Below, one piece after another: positions 22,546 to 35,720 of a stretch of DNA of 64,000 nt (its first letter is position 1; every line of letters starts with the position of its first letter). A program made the position numbers and the translations under genes. Below the pieces are notes generated by a model. That model was not told the DNA's origin. It was given only the letters and a program-made list of their open reading frames with translations, and made no database searches. This DNA comes from Numida meleagris (Eukaryota; Chordata; Aves; Galliformes; Numididae), in NCBI RefSeq assembly GCF_002078875.1, contig NC_034420.1, positions 1,402,949 through 1,466,948 on the forward strand. Direction: 5' to 3'.

Positions 22546-24169
22546 AAAACAGTGGGACGGTAGCACAGGCCAGAGAGAGCTGAGGAAGCTGCCAGCATTA
22601 CATCAAACACCACTGCAGCCCAGTTGACATCTGTGTACACGGACCTGGCTTGGTATAGAGACTGAGATGCTGGAGGGGCTTTAAAGGGCCAAACCTCCAA
22701 AACTGAGGTTATGGAGCACACGAATGAGAAGAAGGATGTGAAATAATAAGGAAAAGGATCTTCAGCTCCGCAGAAATTCCAGAGACTAACCCACCATAGA
22801 GTGGTTTTGGTGGCCAAAGTGGATCCATTAACGATCACCTATAAGGAGCCATGCAGGACACAGAGGCCCCGAAGACAGCAAAGACACACAGCAGCTTCAC
22901 CTGGCAGCAAACCCAATGGTTTAACATATGACATCAGCTGCCAACATCACAGAAACCACCACAGCAATTAACAGACCTGGTGCCTGGCAGCATCTGCTGG
23001 AGATGATAAGCATCGCTCAATAGGAAGACTTCAGCCATTGATGTCCAAGTTAGTCTCATTCACTTCTTATTTGAAATAATTCATCAGAAATAATACAAAT
23101 CATGAGTAAGAATAAAAGGATTGCTTTCATCCTAGAGGAGCCCTTCCTGGGCTGGCACAGGCACAAGTTTTGCAACAGAAGAAAAGGGGCTGCTACAGAC
23201 AGCGTGCTCAGGGAGTTTCAGGCAGCAGGAGGGAGTCAGCTGCCCCGGCCTCTGGCTATGGCACAGTGGCTAACAACACTGTTCAGGTACTGCAAAAATA
23301 TAGCAAAATCAAAGGTGCAGCAGCTTGAGACCACACATCCCTATTGCAGACCGCTGCCTGCTCCAAGATCTGTGTCCTCCTGGGATGCTCCCTTGTCATT
23401 TAAGATGTGCTTGCCACCCACCACTTCTCTTACAAAATTTAGTGATGCTAATATGGATGCAGATAAATTGGGTAGGGTGTACATGCTTCACTGTCCACGT
23501 GCGCTCAAAGGGAATTTGTGTCTGAACATGCATCCTGTGGATGTAGGGGCCTGAGGAAGATCTCCGATACATCTCCTTGCAACGCTGCCCTGGTGAATGA
23601 GAGGAGGTGGTGCTGGAGATGAAACTCTTCCGAACATCCCACAGAAGGGCCAAGTAGGCACCCGAGGGCTTGCAGCATTTCCTTTCCTGCTGGCTGCCTG
23701 TCCCCATCGGACACCTCAGCATCGCAGAGCTTCATGTCCAGAGCAGCAAAGCCAAAAAGCCAAATCTGTGGGGCAGATGCTGTGCAATGGGTCTCCTCCA
23801 GCAAACACAGGGGCAAGCAGCGTGCAGGAGCCCGGCCTCTGCCTGGGGAGCGCTGGCGGCGCGTACCTAGCTCAGGGATGCACCACGGTTCAGTGCTTTT
23901 GGAGACATCCCTAACAGTATCGCTGCAATTATCCTGCTGTTTAGGTGTCCCTGAGGAATGGAGAGACTCTCATTATCCGGAGGACCGAGAGTTTGAATGT
24001 GCAGGGGATGTCAAAGAGGATTTTGAATGCAGAGCCCTAAGAACAGATAGCCACCCATCCATCCGCCTGTCCACCCAGCTTCCCACTAATGAAGGCAGCA
24101 GTAACAAACCACTCCAAGCCAGTGGAAAGGAGAGGAAAACGCGCTAAGCTCATGAGGGGTTAACCCACT
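22546..24169. other. Unique non-coding sequence
   Basis: Nothing recognised. The 150-codon frame at 23102-23554 has no family features, and its reverse strand is also open, which argues for chance. Confidence 0.5.
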
Positions 24170-24400
24170 CTCAAGCATGGTTCAGTGAAATTGTCAAAAA
24201 ATCCCTTCTGACAAATTGCCTGAGAAGAGAGAGAAAAATATAAAGAGCCGGGCGCATGGTAATGATTTCTGAAAAGTTCCCCAGCACCAAAACGGCAAAA
24301 AACCATTAGCAAAGCAAATTGTATTTTGTGCGCATAATTCACACCAGAACACAGAATCCGGGCAGCCTCGCTTTCTATTATTAACGGGACAGCATGCCAA
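24170..24400. promoter_or_regulatory. Candidate conserved non-coding element
   Basis: AT-rich stretch with GGTAATGATTTCTG, AGCAAAGCAAATTGTATTTT and TGCGCATAATTCAC, followed by CTTTCTATTATTAACGGGAC. CpGs are retained in GCGCATAAT and AACGG. A GC-rich flank begins right after it. Inferred. Confidence 0.35.
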
Positions 24401-25449
24401 GTCATCTAGAAAGCTCTCCGTGCTCCGTGGTGATGCAGGCGGGCATCGGCTCCGCTCCCCGCTCCCAAACCGGTGCCTGTCTCCGCTGCGCATCCCAGGC
24501 TGGGAGGTGCTGTGGGATTCACCACGGGAATCAGCTCCCGTCCCAAGCGCTGCGGTGTTTCCCCAGGCTGCCGTGCCCTCTGCGGAGGCTTCCCCGCGCA
24601 GAGCGGCTTTCATCAGCGCTGGGAGTGGCCCTTCAAAGCAGGACAGCAGCTTTGACAAATCTCATTTTCCTTCTCTTTTTCGGTCGAGGGATGAGTTGTC
24701 AGAGCCTTGCCCATGCTGCTGGAGAGCCCGGGGCTGGCTCTTTGCTCATCCAAAGCCTGGCTGGTGCCTCCCCAGCCAGCCAAGCCGGCCCGAGCTGCTC
24801 CTTCCCTGCTCCTGGGGCTCTTCTGCAGCGCTCCCCAGCTGACTCAGGGCCCTTCCAGACAGATCGACTCCAGACACTCTTGGACAAACAGCACCCAGTG
24901 TGCCGGCCGGCCGGGCTCTGACACATTCCTAGCTTGCCCCATGCCCCCAGGGTAAACAATATTCAGATGAAGTCAGTGTGTGCTGCTCGCAGAGAGCTTG
25001 TCTGTAAGATGCTGGTTAAAAATATCACCTGGGCTCATGCATGAAGCTCAGGGGGTGCTCTGGGGATGCTGTTTGCTGTACACATGGCTGGGTCTGCTCT
25101 GGGGCACAGGGCAGAGCATTCGGCACTGCTGCTGCACAGGTCTATGGAAAGCATTGCCGCTCTGCCAGCTGCACAGCATGCAAACCCTGCTTTCCCAGCA
25201 AGCTCCAGCCATGAAACAGCCACTGCTCCCCAGCTCCCTGAGCTCGTGGCGTATCTATAGCACGCCACAGCCCAGAAAAAGCCTCCAAGCTACAGGCAGG
25301 GAAGGCTCCTACTCTTCCCCAAGCCCATCGTGGGGCTGGATCTCCTCCTCCTCTCCCCTGGCCCCGTGGCTGGAGCCCTGAGACATGGTGCCACTCCACC
25401 GCACCAGGATGCAGCCCTGAGGGCACTGGGGGGAAAGGGTGGTCACACC
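24401..25449. other. GC-rich unique sequence
   Basis: GC-rich and moderately CpG-rich near 24430-24620. Plus-strand frames up to 175 codons overlap in all three phases and reflect scarce stop codons. No gene recognised. Confidence 0.45.
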
Positions 25450-25509
25450 CACCACAGAGCTGATGATCTTGAAGGTCTTTTCCAGTCCTGATGATTCTAT
25501 GATTCTATA
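25450..25509 (+). mobile_element. CR1 LINE 3' tip
   Basis: ACAGAGCTGATGATCTTGAA, then GGTCTTTTCCAGTCCTGATG and ATTCTATGATTCTATA: the last 60 bases of a CR1 element with its octamer tail. Most of the element is missing. Confidence 0.85.
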
Positions 25510-28500
25510 CACCATGGTCACCAGCACTGGCAGGGTGGAACCTGGGTGGACAGATCAAAGTGGTTGAATGGTGGCATCTGGTAGAGTCAGCATGGTAGGA
25601 CCTGGTGGAGAGGTATACAAGCATGGGATGTCAGGTGTATGCTTGCCTGTCAGTCTTTGTACTGCTCTGTTTTTCTCTCAGTTCATCATTTCATAAAGTC
25701 CCTTTCCAGCTAGGTCATTACCAAGCTTCCTTCCCCTTCCCCTTCCCCAAAAGCCCCTGAGAAACCCCGAGCTTGCACCCCACCAGCTCTGGAGGAATCA
25801 CCCTGAGGTTAAGCACAAATGCTGGGGTGCAGACTGAGCACACAGGCCAGGAGGTGGTGTGTCCTCCCTGCCAACAGCTCAGGGGCTCATGAGGAGGGTC
25901 CTGGGGATAAGAAATGAGCTGTGAGATGCATCCAGCACCTCCCTGGTCATGCACAGCCCAGGCCTTGGCCAGCCCTGCTCCTTCTGAGGCTGGGAACGGC
26001 GTCAGTGCAGAGCAGCCAGGTTGGATTTTGGTTAGGGAAAGGCTGTGTAATTCATTACCTATGCCCCAGGACAGGCAGGATCTTAATAAACACCTTCTTT
26101 GAGTCCTGTAGATAGAAGTTACATGAAAATTACCTACTTTAAAAGAACATTAGCATTTCAAAGTCAAACATTAGGAGACAGTGGAATACAATGCCAGCGC
26201 ACACTGGCAGGGTTGCGCTTTGCCTCCTTATACACACTGTGATGCTTTTCATCTCCCTGCTGCAAGTAGTTCCCAGCAGGATGGGCCACAGGGCTGGGTA
26301 CAGGACCTCCCAAACCACTGCTGGGTCTGGAAGAACTAGTGCCTAAGAGCAGGTCGTGCTGCTCTTCATTATTTGGCGTCAAAAGAGCAGTGGAGCAGGT
26401 TAGGCGACAACAGAGGACAAACCAAGGTTGTGTTCCTGGGTCTGGGTGATCAAAAAAGCATTTCTCTGCCCAAGTGTAAGTGCGTGCTGCGTGCACGTCC
26501 CGAACAGCCCTGGCTGCCTTGGAGCTCTGGTTGCCAAAGCACTTGGCAGAAGTAGAAGAGGAGAAAGATGGAAGTGATCAGGGACATGAAATGGCCACTG
26601 TTGGGAAGAAGCTGAACTAAAGAGATCTAAAAATGCAATGGAAGAGGCCTTGGGAACAAGTTTTCTCTATAAAACGTTGAGGAAGAAGTAGGGGCGTCAA
26701 GTGAAATGATGGAGCAGTGAGACTGACACGTGCAAAAAAAGAAGCACTGGGGATTACGTGGCCCTGTGGTCCTGCGTAGGTGAGCCCAGAAATTGACATA
26801 AATTACCAGCACAGATATCCGTCAAGGAATCAAAACCCGAGGTGCAGATACAATCTCCAGCTGGGGAAACCTCTTACCAGAAGCCTGCTTGCTGCTGCTG
26901 GAGGCTGTCATCACGGCAGCCAGATCTGTGGGCTCACCCTGCTCACAAACCCTCCCTCAGCACTTTCCAGCATCGGCCTGTGGCAAAGCTGAGACACGAG
27001 GTGCTCCCTTGTGCCATTCTCACCTTCCCACGAGCACACTTCCTAATGAGAGATGTGGCTGCAGATAGAGGTGTGATCTGCACCTAACATGGTGAGGCGT
27101 GGTGCCTCAGATAGCAGAGAACAATACCCGAAATATCTCTGATCAACACAGCTGGAAGCTTAGAAAAACCCAACTAACATTTACAGGGAATGGGGAAAAC
27201 TTCCTGGCTTTGGTCATGTTCCTGGGGAGGAGACGGTCCGCGAACTGGTGGTGAGAAGACTACCCACGTGGTAGGCAAACCAGCTTTGTCTGCAGGTTAA
27301 TAGGTGTAAATTGGGCTTCAATAGTGTCAGACAGTGTGCTGTCAGATTAAGGCCATTTTACATTTGTAATTAAAGAGAAAGACAGTCCTCCCCACACAGC
27401 AGCATTCGCAATGCAGCAACCCCCGTTTTGTGCAGAGATCCCCATTTGCAGGTGACCCAAACATCCTTTGCAACCCCGTTCTGAATCCAAGGCAAGCAAA
27501 GCACGATCCACCTCCTGATAGGCTAATTACTCCGTGTTTCTCAAGATAATACTTCAAGTGCTTGAACACAGCTCTTTTTCCTGCTCATCTATCACAGATA
27601 TGAAGATCATGTTGTTGTCATATGTGAGTTCTAATCTCTTATCTCTGCTCTTTTATCTTTGCCACTCATTTAGCTCTGTCTCAGGTTTTCTTAGAGCCTT
27701 GTCTGCTCAGGAGAGCCCACTTCCTCTGCATGATGCCCTCGAGCACTGCTGGCTCGTGGCAGGGTCTCGGCAGCCTCTGCAAGGTGTGATATCTGTGGCA
27801 TGCTGCATTGCCCACCTGGGGCATGCTCTGAGCACTCCAGCAGCTTGCTTCCTTATAAACTGGGTGATATCCTCAGCCCTTCCCTCCATGACTCTTTCTC
27901 AGCCCTTTGCTCTCGAGGCTGTGCCAAAATGAGGTTTTGCATGAGTCCCTGAACACATGCACGGTGCGTGGTGCTTGAACACGGATCTCTCTCCATGGTG
28001 GTCACAGCAGCTGGGAAATGACATTTGGAAGGGAAGAAGGGATCAGCTCAAGGTATCTGCAGGGCCAAGATGGTCACAAAATATCCATCCCCAGCTCAGC
28101 CCACCTCCATGTACTTCACAGCCTCTGGTTGCGATTTGTGTTCACGATTTCCCCACTCCTGCTCTCTCCTCCTGCTGCCCAAGGGTTGGAAGCAGAGATG
28201 CCGTGGGGTCATCCCCATCCCATCACAATATGCGCAAGCCATGCACGGTGACAGGCTGCAGAGCCCCAGGAGAGCAGCCCTGCTCGGGGGCCAGCTCCCC
28301 GTGTCAGGCCACATTTCTGCGTGGGAAGCCAGCAGGCAGCTATCAGTGCTGGGATCGCTCCCCGCGCCATGACACGAACACAGCGACTGGGCAGGTTTCC
28401 CTGGGCTCGCCGCTGCAGCAGAGCTGGGGGCTGGAGGTGGAGCGGGGAGCAGATCTGAGGATGCCTTTGAGTTTTTCTCCCCCTCCTTCAAATTAAAAAA

Positions 28501-29064
28501 ATATCCTGTGCATCCATCTAGTCATCCAAGGGAGGCATTTTCCAGCCGCCATAACAGATTTAGAGTGAGGAACCAGAAGATAAAATAATTTACTAATTGG
28601 AAGTGGCACCAAACATTTTGCCTCTTGCCCCTTCTGTGATCTCGGTGGCAAGTGGCTGGCGGCAGGCCAGGAGACGGAGCAAAGGGACAGTGAGAGCAGA
28701 GCGATGGCCGGGGTGCGACGCCAGGAGACCCACCCGATCACTCCCCAGCACCCTGTCACCTCCAATTAATGCGAGCAATGCCCATCAAAGGCAAAGCTGG
28801 GTGCAAGGCTGAGGAGGAGTGACAGGGCTGGTGCAGAGGAATTTCACACAACAGCCCGGGCATTTTCTAGCTCACTGAATCGTTTTGCCTTTTTTTTTTT
28901 TTTCAGATGGCTTTGCACTTGGCAGACCTCAGCAGCCTGGCACATGGGGAGAGCACGGCTTTCTCCACTGCCAAAAGAGGCCAAAAGTCTTCATTCGCTC
29001 ATTCAGCTGCTCCACAACGTACATTCATTTATTTACTGAGGCCAGAGCTCCACTGCAAAGGACG
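25510..29064. other. Unique non-coding sequence
   Basis: No gene or transposon recognised in 3.5 kb. A CCTTCCCCTTCCCC tract lies near 25727-25748. CCAATTAATGCGAG with CCCATCAAAGG (a TCF-like core) lies near 28762-28790. A T17 tract followed by CAG at about 28890-28905 looks like a splice acceptor, but the downstream frame is not convincing. Confidence 0.45.
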
Positions 29065-29262
29065 CTGCAACATTCAGAGGGCAATGAGGCCCTGGCACTG
29101 CTGCCCAGAGAGCTGTGGGTGCTCCACCCCTGAAGGTGCCCAAGGCCATGGATGAGGCCCTGGGCAGCCTGAGCTGGTGGGGGACACCCGGTCCATTGCA
29201 GAGGTCTGGAACCAAATGGTCTTTAACGTCTCCCCCAACATAAGCCAGTCTATGATTCTCTG
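29065..29262 (+). mobile_element. CR1 LINE 3' end
   Basis: CATTCAGAGGGCAATGAGGC, CCTGGCACTGCTGCCCAGAG, CCAAGGCCATGGATGAGGCC, GTCTGGAACCAAATGGTC and CCAGTCTATGATTCTCTG follow the sense CR1 3' order. It resembles the copies at 12.8 and 54.2 kb, which share CACTGCTGCCCAGAGAGCTG-type wording. Confidence 0.85.
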
Positions 29263-30834
29263 CTGAGGGAAGCCAAGTTGGAGCTGGTGGTTGCAGCAGC
29301 TGGGGCACAGCACCAAGCCCCCCAAGTGGGGATGAACTCTCAAGCACAGCAAGCCCTGGGCACCTGGGCAGTGAGATCTCTGACAGTAAGACTGATTTGG
29401 GGGTCTGCACAAGGCCATGCCCACCCCAATGCTCATGTATCCCACCACCCAGCACCTCCTCCTGCTGCTCAGCAGGCATTCAGCTCCTGGGGGTTTCTCT
29501 CCAAGAAATATGGTCCAAACACCTGCCTGTGCCCAGAGGACTGCAGAGCAGATACTGGGCACCTCTCCGTGGGGTGCAGAAACAAAGTTTTGGGCTCCTG
29601 GAGCTCAGAAGCATCCACCTGTTCCCGTGCAGACTCAACAATTAGGTTTGCGTCTCCATGACATTTCTAGCAAAGCGAAGAAGGCAGAGCTCAACCTGCC
29701 CATCTGAGAGCAAAGCAGTGAGAAACCCCTGCAGGAGGCTTGCCGATGAGGCGGCCTGAGGTGGCATTTGTCTGGTTGGTGACAGAACGGCACTGCGTTC
29801 ATCAGAATTCAGTCCCTCATCTGCTTTGCCGCCCTCGCCTCCCTGCCCGGCGCAGCTCCTGGCTGCAGGAATGCTTGTCTTAAGTTGCCATCTAGGGGAG
29901 CAGGAGAAGGCAGTGGCTCAGAGGTAGGTTACGAAATGAAGCACACCGTGAGCCTGCAGGTGCTTTGCACAGGGAAACTGCGACCGCATCAACAGCAACA
30001 AAGAGCGAAAATGAAATGAGTTGAGACGCCTGAAATACAGCTGGTGGTGTAATTGCAAAGACAAGCCTCTGCTTTGGGAGACTTAGAAGGGGAAATGCAG
30101 GATTTCTTCATGTGGTAGCAGGAGCAGGATGCTCAGCCAGCTTAGGGCGGTTCTTTGGAGTGTGTTTAGGATCCAGCACTGGGCAACACTCCAATGCAGG
30201 AACAGCAAACTGCTGGCATCTCCCAAGCTCTTCTCTGACTGCTGTGGTCACCCCAGTGTCTGAGGGACCCCCTTCCCCAGCACCGCCCATGGAGCGGTGG
30301 GACCGCTGTGCTCAGGCAAGGTGTGCCAGCGAGGTCCTACACCCAGCCGCCTTGTTTTGATGAAAGGCGAAGATAAAGAGGGAGATTAGAGCAACGAGAG
30401 GTCTCCAGCGAGGCTAAATCCAAGTTAAACCCAGATAGGCACGCAGGTGAAAAATAAATCCTCCGGCCTTAAAAGCAGAGCAAAAAAAAACACGAGGAGG
30501 GAGATGAGAGAAAGGAGGAAGAAAAATAGCAGAGGGCGGCAGGTAGCACCGCCAAGCAGCGCTGCACGAGCATCCCGGGGTGCTCCGAGCTGCAGCCCCC
30601 TGGGAGCCGCGCTCCATCCCGCTCCCGAGCTGCGGTGCTGCGGTGGAAACGGCTCCCAGCTCTGCAGACAAAAGGTTCCCTCTATCTGCATTTATGAAGT
30701 GCTCATCACAGTGGTGTCTCGCTGCTCTGAGCCCTTTCCCGGAGAAGGGCAGAGCTCTTCTATTGTTGTTGTACAAATAGCTTCCCCTGCCAGTTCCTTT
30801 CCTTCTAGGCTACTGAGTGGAGCTTGGCTTGGCT
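29263..30834. other. Unique sequence with GC-rich patch
   Basis: No gene recognised. A GC-rich patch at about 30530-30660 has moderate CpG (GGCGGCAGGTAGCACCGCC). A 148-codon frame at 30447-30893 crosses it without protein-family features. Confidence 0.45.
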
Positions 30835-30935
30835 CCCTCTGGACTAATTTGATGAGAGATAATTATCTTGTTAATATCATCTTATTTTCATAAGCCCCAG
30901 CCTCTCTTTTATTAATTCTGTCAGTTCCTGGTTGT
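30835..30935. promoter_or_regulatory. Possible conserved non-coding element
   Basis: AT-rich block: CTAATTTGATGAGAGATAAT, TATCTTGTTAATATCATC, CTTTTATTAATTCTG. GATA and homeodomain cores are close together. Short and unsupported by anything beyond composition. Confidence 0.28.
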
Positions 30936-32750
30936 GTTGCTCTTAGGTCCGTGCCTTTTCAAAACAGTAGATCAGGCACTTAGGGGAGCAAGTCGGAAAA
31001 AGAACAACTTAACTTAGAGAATGTAAATATTGACATTTTTCACAATGGAGATCCTTTTTAATCTGCTCCCCACTGAGCTGGCCCCTGTGGGACGCTGCCT
31101 GCGGGTGGGTGGGATGCAGCAGGAGATGGACTCCGTGGGAGCGGGGGTCAGGGCCTGGGACCCACTGATGGATGGCAGAGGAGCGAGAGAAGAACACTGA
31201 GTGCCCAAGGGGGTGCCAGGCAGGAAGAAGGCTCAGGACACACACCAGGGTGCACCCTGCAAGGGCCCCTTCTGTGCCCCATCTTGGAGTGCCCAGGTGG
31301 TGGATGGAAGGTGGGAAAGGAGCACGGATGTGGCTGGTTTCAATGGAAAGGCTCAGGCTCAGGGAGCCAAGGGGAAATCTGTGAGCACCAGGGAGCGGCC
31401 AACGTGACTGCCCCAGGAAGATGAAATCTATGCAGGGAGACAGCCAAATTCCACAGAATGCTTCAAAGCCTTTCAGACTTCATTATCCCTTGCAAGAACG
31501 TTTGTGGTTATTCCTAACATTAACAGTACCATTGTATTACCTCAAGATCAAGCAACAAGACTCATTATTAAGCCATAACGAGTAACTGCAGGATGTCCCA
31601 GGGCACCATCCCCGTGTCCTTGTCCTGTTCTCACCAGCACAATGCTCAGAAGGACCCCGCTGCCCTCTGACACCTGCCTGCATCCCTCACCAGCAAGTCA
31701 TGCAGTGGTTCTCTGATGCTCCTGGGGGGCACACAGGATGCTCTGCTGCCTGGGTGTGCTTATCTCCACCAAGGCTGAGGAGCTCTGGGACTTTGCTGGG
31801 CTATAAAGAGGAAGATTAGCATCAGAGAAATGGGGAGAGAGATTATCTACTCCACTGGGACAACCTGAATTGGATTTTGAGAAAGTCCACCTCTCGTTAA
31901 TACGAGGTGTGAGCTTTCTTGCAGGTCCACATCAGGTGCACATGGCTTGGTTTGGATCTGGGTCACAGCCCCGGTGAAACAAAGCACTGGTGCAGATGCT
32001 CAGCTCTAACCATCACCTTAAAGCTAAGTAGGTTCTCAAGCGCTTTTCTGAATCAGGACATAAACGCAAGCCTCTTCCCTTTGACTTGACTTTTCTTCAA
32101 TAACACAGATATCAAACTCATTCAGCAGAGAGGGAGGGAAAATGAGTGGGTCGGGCAGACTTCCTCAGCTAGAAGCTGAATTACATTAAGCCTGCTCATG
32201 ACTGCTTGCAGGAAGCAGCTTTTTTATTCTAGTTCGTACAAGTGCTCACACTGTGCTTGTCACTGTAGCATCCAAGGGCTTTCCAGCATTGCATTAGACA
32301 ATGTGACTAATATCTGTAGCATGCTCATAAGCCGTGGATTTTGAGTCCAGAGCTCGGGCTCATTTATTCAAGGGACCAAACTCTTTCTGTGACAGAGTGC
32401 AGAAGTGTGTTTTCAGGAGGAGCAGATGTACTTACAGCATTTAATCACGCGGACAAGAAGAATCCTGTCCTTTAGATGGTGTGTCACACCCCAAGGTAGA
32501 GTGCCTTTTCACTCAGTGCTTCGCCATTCCTCACGGGTGAGGTCACCCTACAGGCTCTATTGTGCGGAGGGAAAGGAATGAATAAGCCATTAGAAATAAT
32601 AAGCACAAAAACGTATCAATACTTCAAGTTGTATTGTGGGAAGGCTCAGGGGGCTGAAATATTCAGATAAACAGCCTTGAGTCAATAATTTGACCATTAC
32701 CGTGGTGAGAGAGGAAGGTAAAAAGGAGAAAGATGAAAGGACGTGCAGTA
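30936..32750. other. Unique non-coding sequence
   Basis: No recognised gene, RNA or repeat. Very few open frames exceed 60 codons from about 31.4 to 32.6 kb, which suits AT-richer non-coding DNA. Confidence 0.5.
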
Positions 32751-32820
32751 CAATGGCAGGGGTTGGACTCAATGGTCCTTGTGGGTCCTACTCAGCTCAG
32801 GACATTCAGTGACTCTGTGA
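32751..32820 (+). mobile_element. CR1 LINE 3' tip
   Basis: CAATGGCAGGGGTTGGACTC, AATGGTCCTTGTGGGTCCTA, CTCAGCTCAGGACATTCAGT, GACTCTGTGA: the end of a CR1 subfamily whose last unit reads GTGGGTCC before the octamer. Severely 5'-truncated. Confidence 0.8.
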
Positions 32821-33742
32821 CAGGGAGGGCAAAGCAGCAGTGTAAAGAGGGTGAAAAAAAAAAAAAAGGAGAAAACTAGATTGTCTCCCTGACTCCCTTG
32901 CAGACACAGATATGAAGGGGATCGCAGCCTGGCTTGTCTCTGCTCTCTGGGCAGGGCAGTGGGGCTCTGGGGGAAGCTTGCTGTGTTTGCATACTGACTG
33001 CTGTCCTCTTGGGACTCCAGGTCTGCTGCTTGCCTGCAGCAGCTCGAAGGCACATCTACAGAGAGGCAGATGCCAGCCTTGCTACTGATCAGGCCTGGAA
33101 AGGAGCTGGTAGACAGGATGCATCTATCTATAAATCACAGCATATCTTGTAAGCTTGCTGTATGTACTAACACATTTAAAATAGGCTGTGGAATGGGGGG
33201 AGAAGAAGAAAGCAGAACTTCTGGCTACATCCCTGCAGTTCAATGAGGCACTGCAGCACACATTTTTATCTCGCATCCCCGTGTCAAGTGGGCACAGCAT
33301 CTCAACCCCTGTCACTGTGCTTTGGCGCAACACGGACGTGACACTCATCTGCTCAGTCCTCATGTCAGGAGCTCCAGTGTCTCCAAACAGGAGCCCCAGC
33401 CCCAGCAGCACCTCCTGCCCAGGAAGGGTGGGTGCTGCCGAGCTGCTCCGCGTTGCTGCAGAGCAGGAGGGATGCTGAAGAGGTGCAGCACTTTATATCT
33501 GCGAGCTGAAATTCTTAAAGCTGAAGTTGTTTTGTGTTTAACCTACAACATACCCACATCTGGGAAGTGGCTTCGTGGCCTTCTCTGGCCCAAGAACGCT
33601 CTGTGGCGGGGGGACAGCAAAGGACCAGCACCAAGGTAAGACAACACCCCCAATATAGAGCAAAACCCACATGGAAACAGCAGTGAGGTTACCAAGCCAA
33701 CAGCTCGGTGTCATGCTGCTGGGCATGAACATAGTGTCTTAC
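32821..33742. other. Unique non-coding sequence
   Basis: A14 tract near 32857-32870. No gene recognised up to the candidate minus-strand exon. Confidence 0.45.
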
Positions 33743-33909
33743 TTTGTATTTCATCCTCATTTTTTTTATTGCTGCCTTATTTACTGGCTGCTGCCCTAGC
33801 CTTGCAACAAACAGAGAAATATTAATGTCCTCATCTGCTTTCTTATGAAACTCATCGTTCTGGTACCCAAGTGCTTCACGGATGTTCATGAATTCATTTG
33901 CACAAGACT
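33743..33909 (-). CDS. Candidate internal exon, unknown protein (tentative)
   Basis: On the minus strand an acceptor-like CTGCATTACAG precedes about 55 codons without a stop, ending at a near-perfect donor, AAA|GTAAGA, at the 33742/33743 junction. The peptide starts SCANEFMNIREALGYQ and ends KKMRMKYK. It is rich in charged residues with few Ser, Pro or Arg runs, unlike the chance frames of this window. An in-frame TGA lies just upstream of the acceptor. I do not recognise the family. No partner exon was found in the window. It could equally be conserved non-coding DNA that happens to be open. Confidence 0.22.
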
Positions 33910-34914
33910 CTGTAATGCAGAATCAGGTTTATGAAGATTAAATAGATCCATTAGTTTTAGATGCCCGATCTGAGACACCCAGTCCCTGACATTTTTCTCC
34001 AGCAAGCTCATTACAAGGGTGGATTTTATTTTCAGAGCAAGGTTCCCACTGACTCCGGTTATAGCACAACTCTAAGCCTTAATTCAAGCAGCAGAGCCTC
34101 CAGCCAGATGCCAGGAAGTGAGGAACATATTAGAAGTCCCAGGTGAAATATATGGTGTAAACAAATTGCTGGCTATTGAATGGGAGGCACTGCAGCAAAG
34201 GTAAGAACTACAAGTGGTTCTCCAGGGCAGCATCCCATCCCATTGATTCTTTCCCAACCCATGGCTTGCCTTCTGCCCCAGCACTGTCCCAGCCTGGCAG
34301 CAAATGAAGTGTCCTATAGCACCCAGCAGGAGTGCTACACTGGCACAACCAAGGCCACATTCCCAAGGCTGGATCTAGCAAAAATGAAATTGCAGCTGCA
34401 CAAGAGTGAGTCGCAGTGCTCATCCAGAAGGCACCTGAATTCCAGCCATGCAAGTGACCTTCACTGTTGTGTTCACTGCCTTGCAAAGCCGTATTCTGGA
34501 ATCTTCATCTTTCTTTCTGACATTTTCTGGGGGCCTCAACACAAGAAAACAGCAAAAGGGGAATGTAATCACGCATCACCAGATTAACTGCCCCCGGCTC
34601 ATCCAGGGACTCGTGCCTGTGCCACACGGCGCTGGCTGCTGCTCCATTCCAGCATCGCTGCTGCAGAGCAGCTGCCCCCAGGCCATGCCACATGCTTGGT
34701 CATTTCAAAGCCAGCCAGAGCGGATCCCAACATTTTCAAGAGTCTGCTTCCTGCGAGGAAGGGGGGTGAATTAATTCCAAACAATTTATCACACAGGCAG
34801 CACAGCAGGTGGCAAGCACAACGCTGGAGACCGGTGATCAAAGAGCACCCAGTGGGTCGGTATCTGAAGAGACCAGGCGTCTCCTAATAACGCACGCTGA
34901 CTGCTGCCGCTCCC
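33910..34914. other. Unique non-coding sequence
   Basis: Nothing recognised. Chance frames on both strands overlap at 34.2-34.8 kb. Confidence 0.5.
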
Positions 34915-35110
34915 TGCGCGGGGCATCAATCATTTTCCTGTTGGTTATCATTTTCTATCATGTGTCTCTTGTGCATTTTTAATTGGTTAATTACTTTATT
35001 CATACACTAAGCACACCCTCAAGCTCCAATTATTATCAGCATTAAGTGCTCGGTTCACCCTATACATCTTTTAAATGCTATATTTGGCTGTTTCCTGGTC
35101 CGCACTTCCT
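34915..35110. promoter_or_regulatory. Candidate conserved non-coding element
   Basis: AT-rich block with GGCATCAATCATTTTCCTG, TTTTTAATTGGTTAATTAC, CTTTATTCATACACTAAG and CCAATTATTATCAGC. Several homeodomain-type TAAT cores lie within 120 bases. There is no open frame of note across it. One of the better enhancer-like stretches here, still inferred from composition. Confidence 0.38.
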
Positions 35111-35720
35111 TCTCCTGCAATACCATGGGGGTCCTGCGGATGCCTGAGCTAGTCCTTTGACAGCCCGTAGCCATCCTGCTCATTAGTGTGTTATCTAGCT
35201 GCTTATCAGCCCCACTCCCAAGCTCCTCATTACGGCAGATGCAATTACAATAGCAACATTCCTGCTTTCAGGCCGGTACCTCTTCACTTACAGCAGGCCG
35301 CTGCTATTCAAGTTAACAGCTCCCCACAGCAACAGTAGGTTGACTTTCCTCGTATAAGCCAACACCTACGCCGCGTTAATGAACAGCAGAGCTGTTCATT
35401 TTGTTTGTTCACACTTCACTGTGGGTATTGTGCATTATATCTTCTGATAAAGGCTCTGGCAAGGAAATCCAACCCTTCCTCATGCTTGCTGCTGCTCCCT
35501 GCGGAGTATGGAAGCCCTGAGGAAGGGAAATTTCTCCTTTCTCCAAAGGAGCTGAGCACAGCCACCTGAAGGGAGCGCATGGAGGGCAGGATGGGCTGAC
35601 AGGAGCTGGACCCCAAAGCTTGAGGGCAGAGTGGGGGCTGCCAGGACAGCAGGGGCTGCTGGTGCCATGTGCCAGGGCTGCATTGGTTTAGAATTCTCCT
35701 GTCACCTTTCTCCACAACAC
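35111..35720. other. Unique non-coding sequence
   Basis: No gene or repeat recognised. AT-rich with GCGTTAATGAAC near 35371, which could extend the regulatory block upstream of it. Confidence 0.45.

Noticed and set aside
28885..28910. T tract plus CAG followed by ATGG, an apparent strong splice acceptor
   Set aside because: The downstream frames show no protein-like features and soon enter CR1 sequence; poly-T plus CAG occurs by chance in such DNA.
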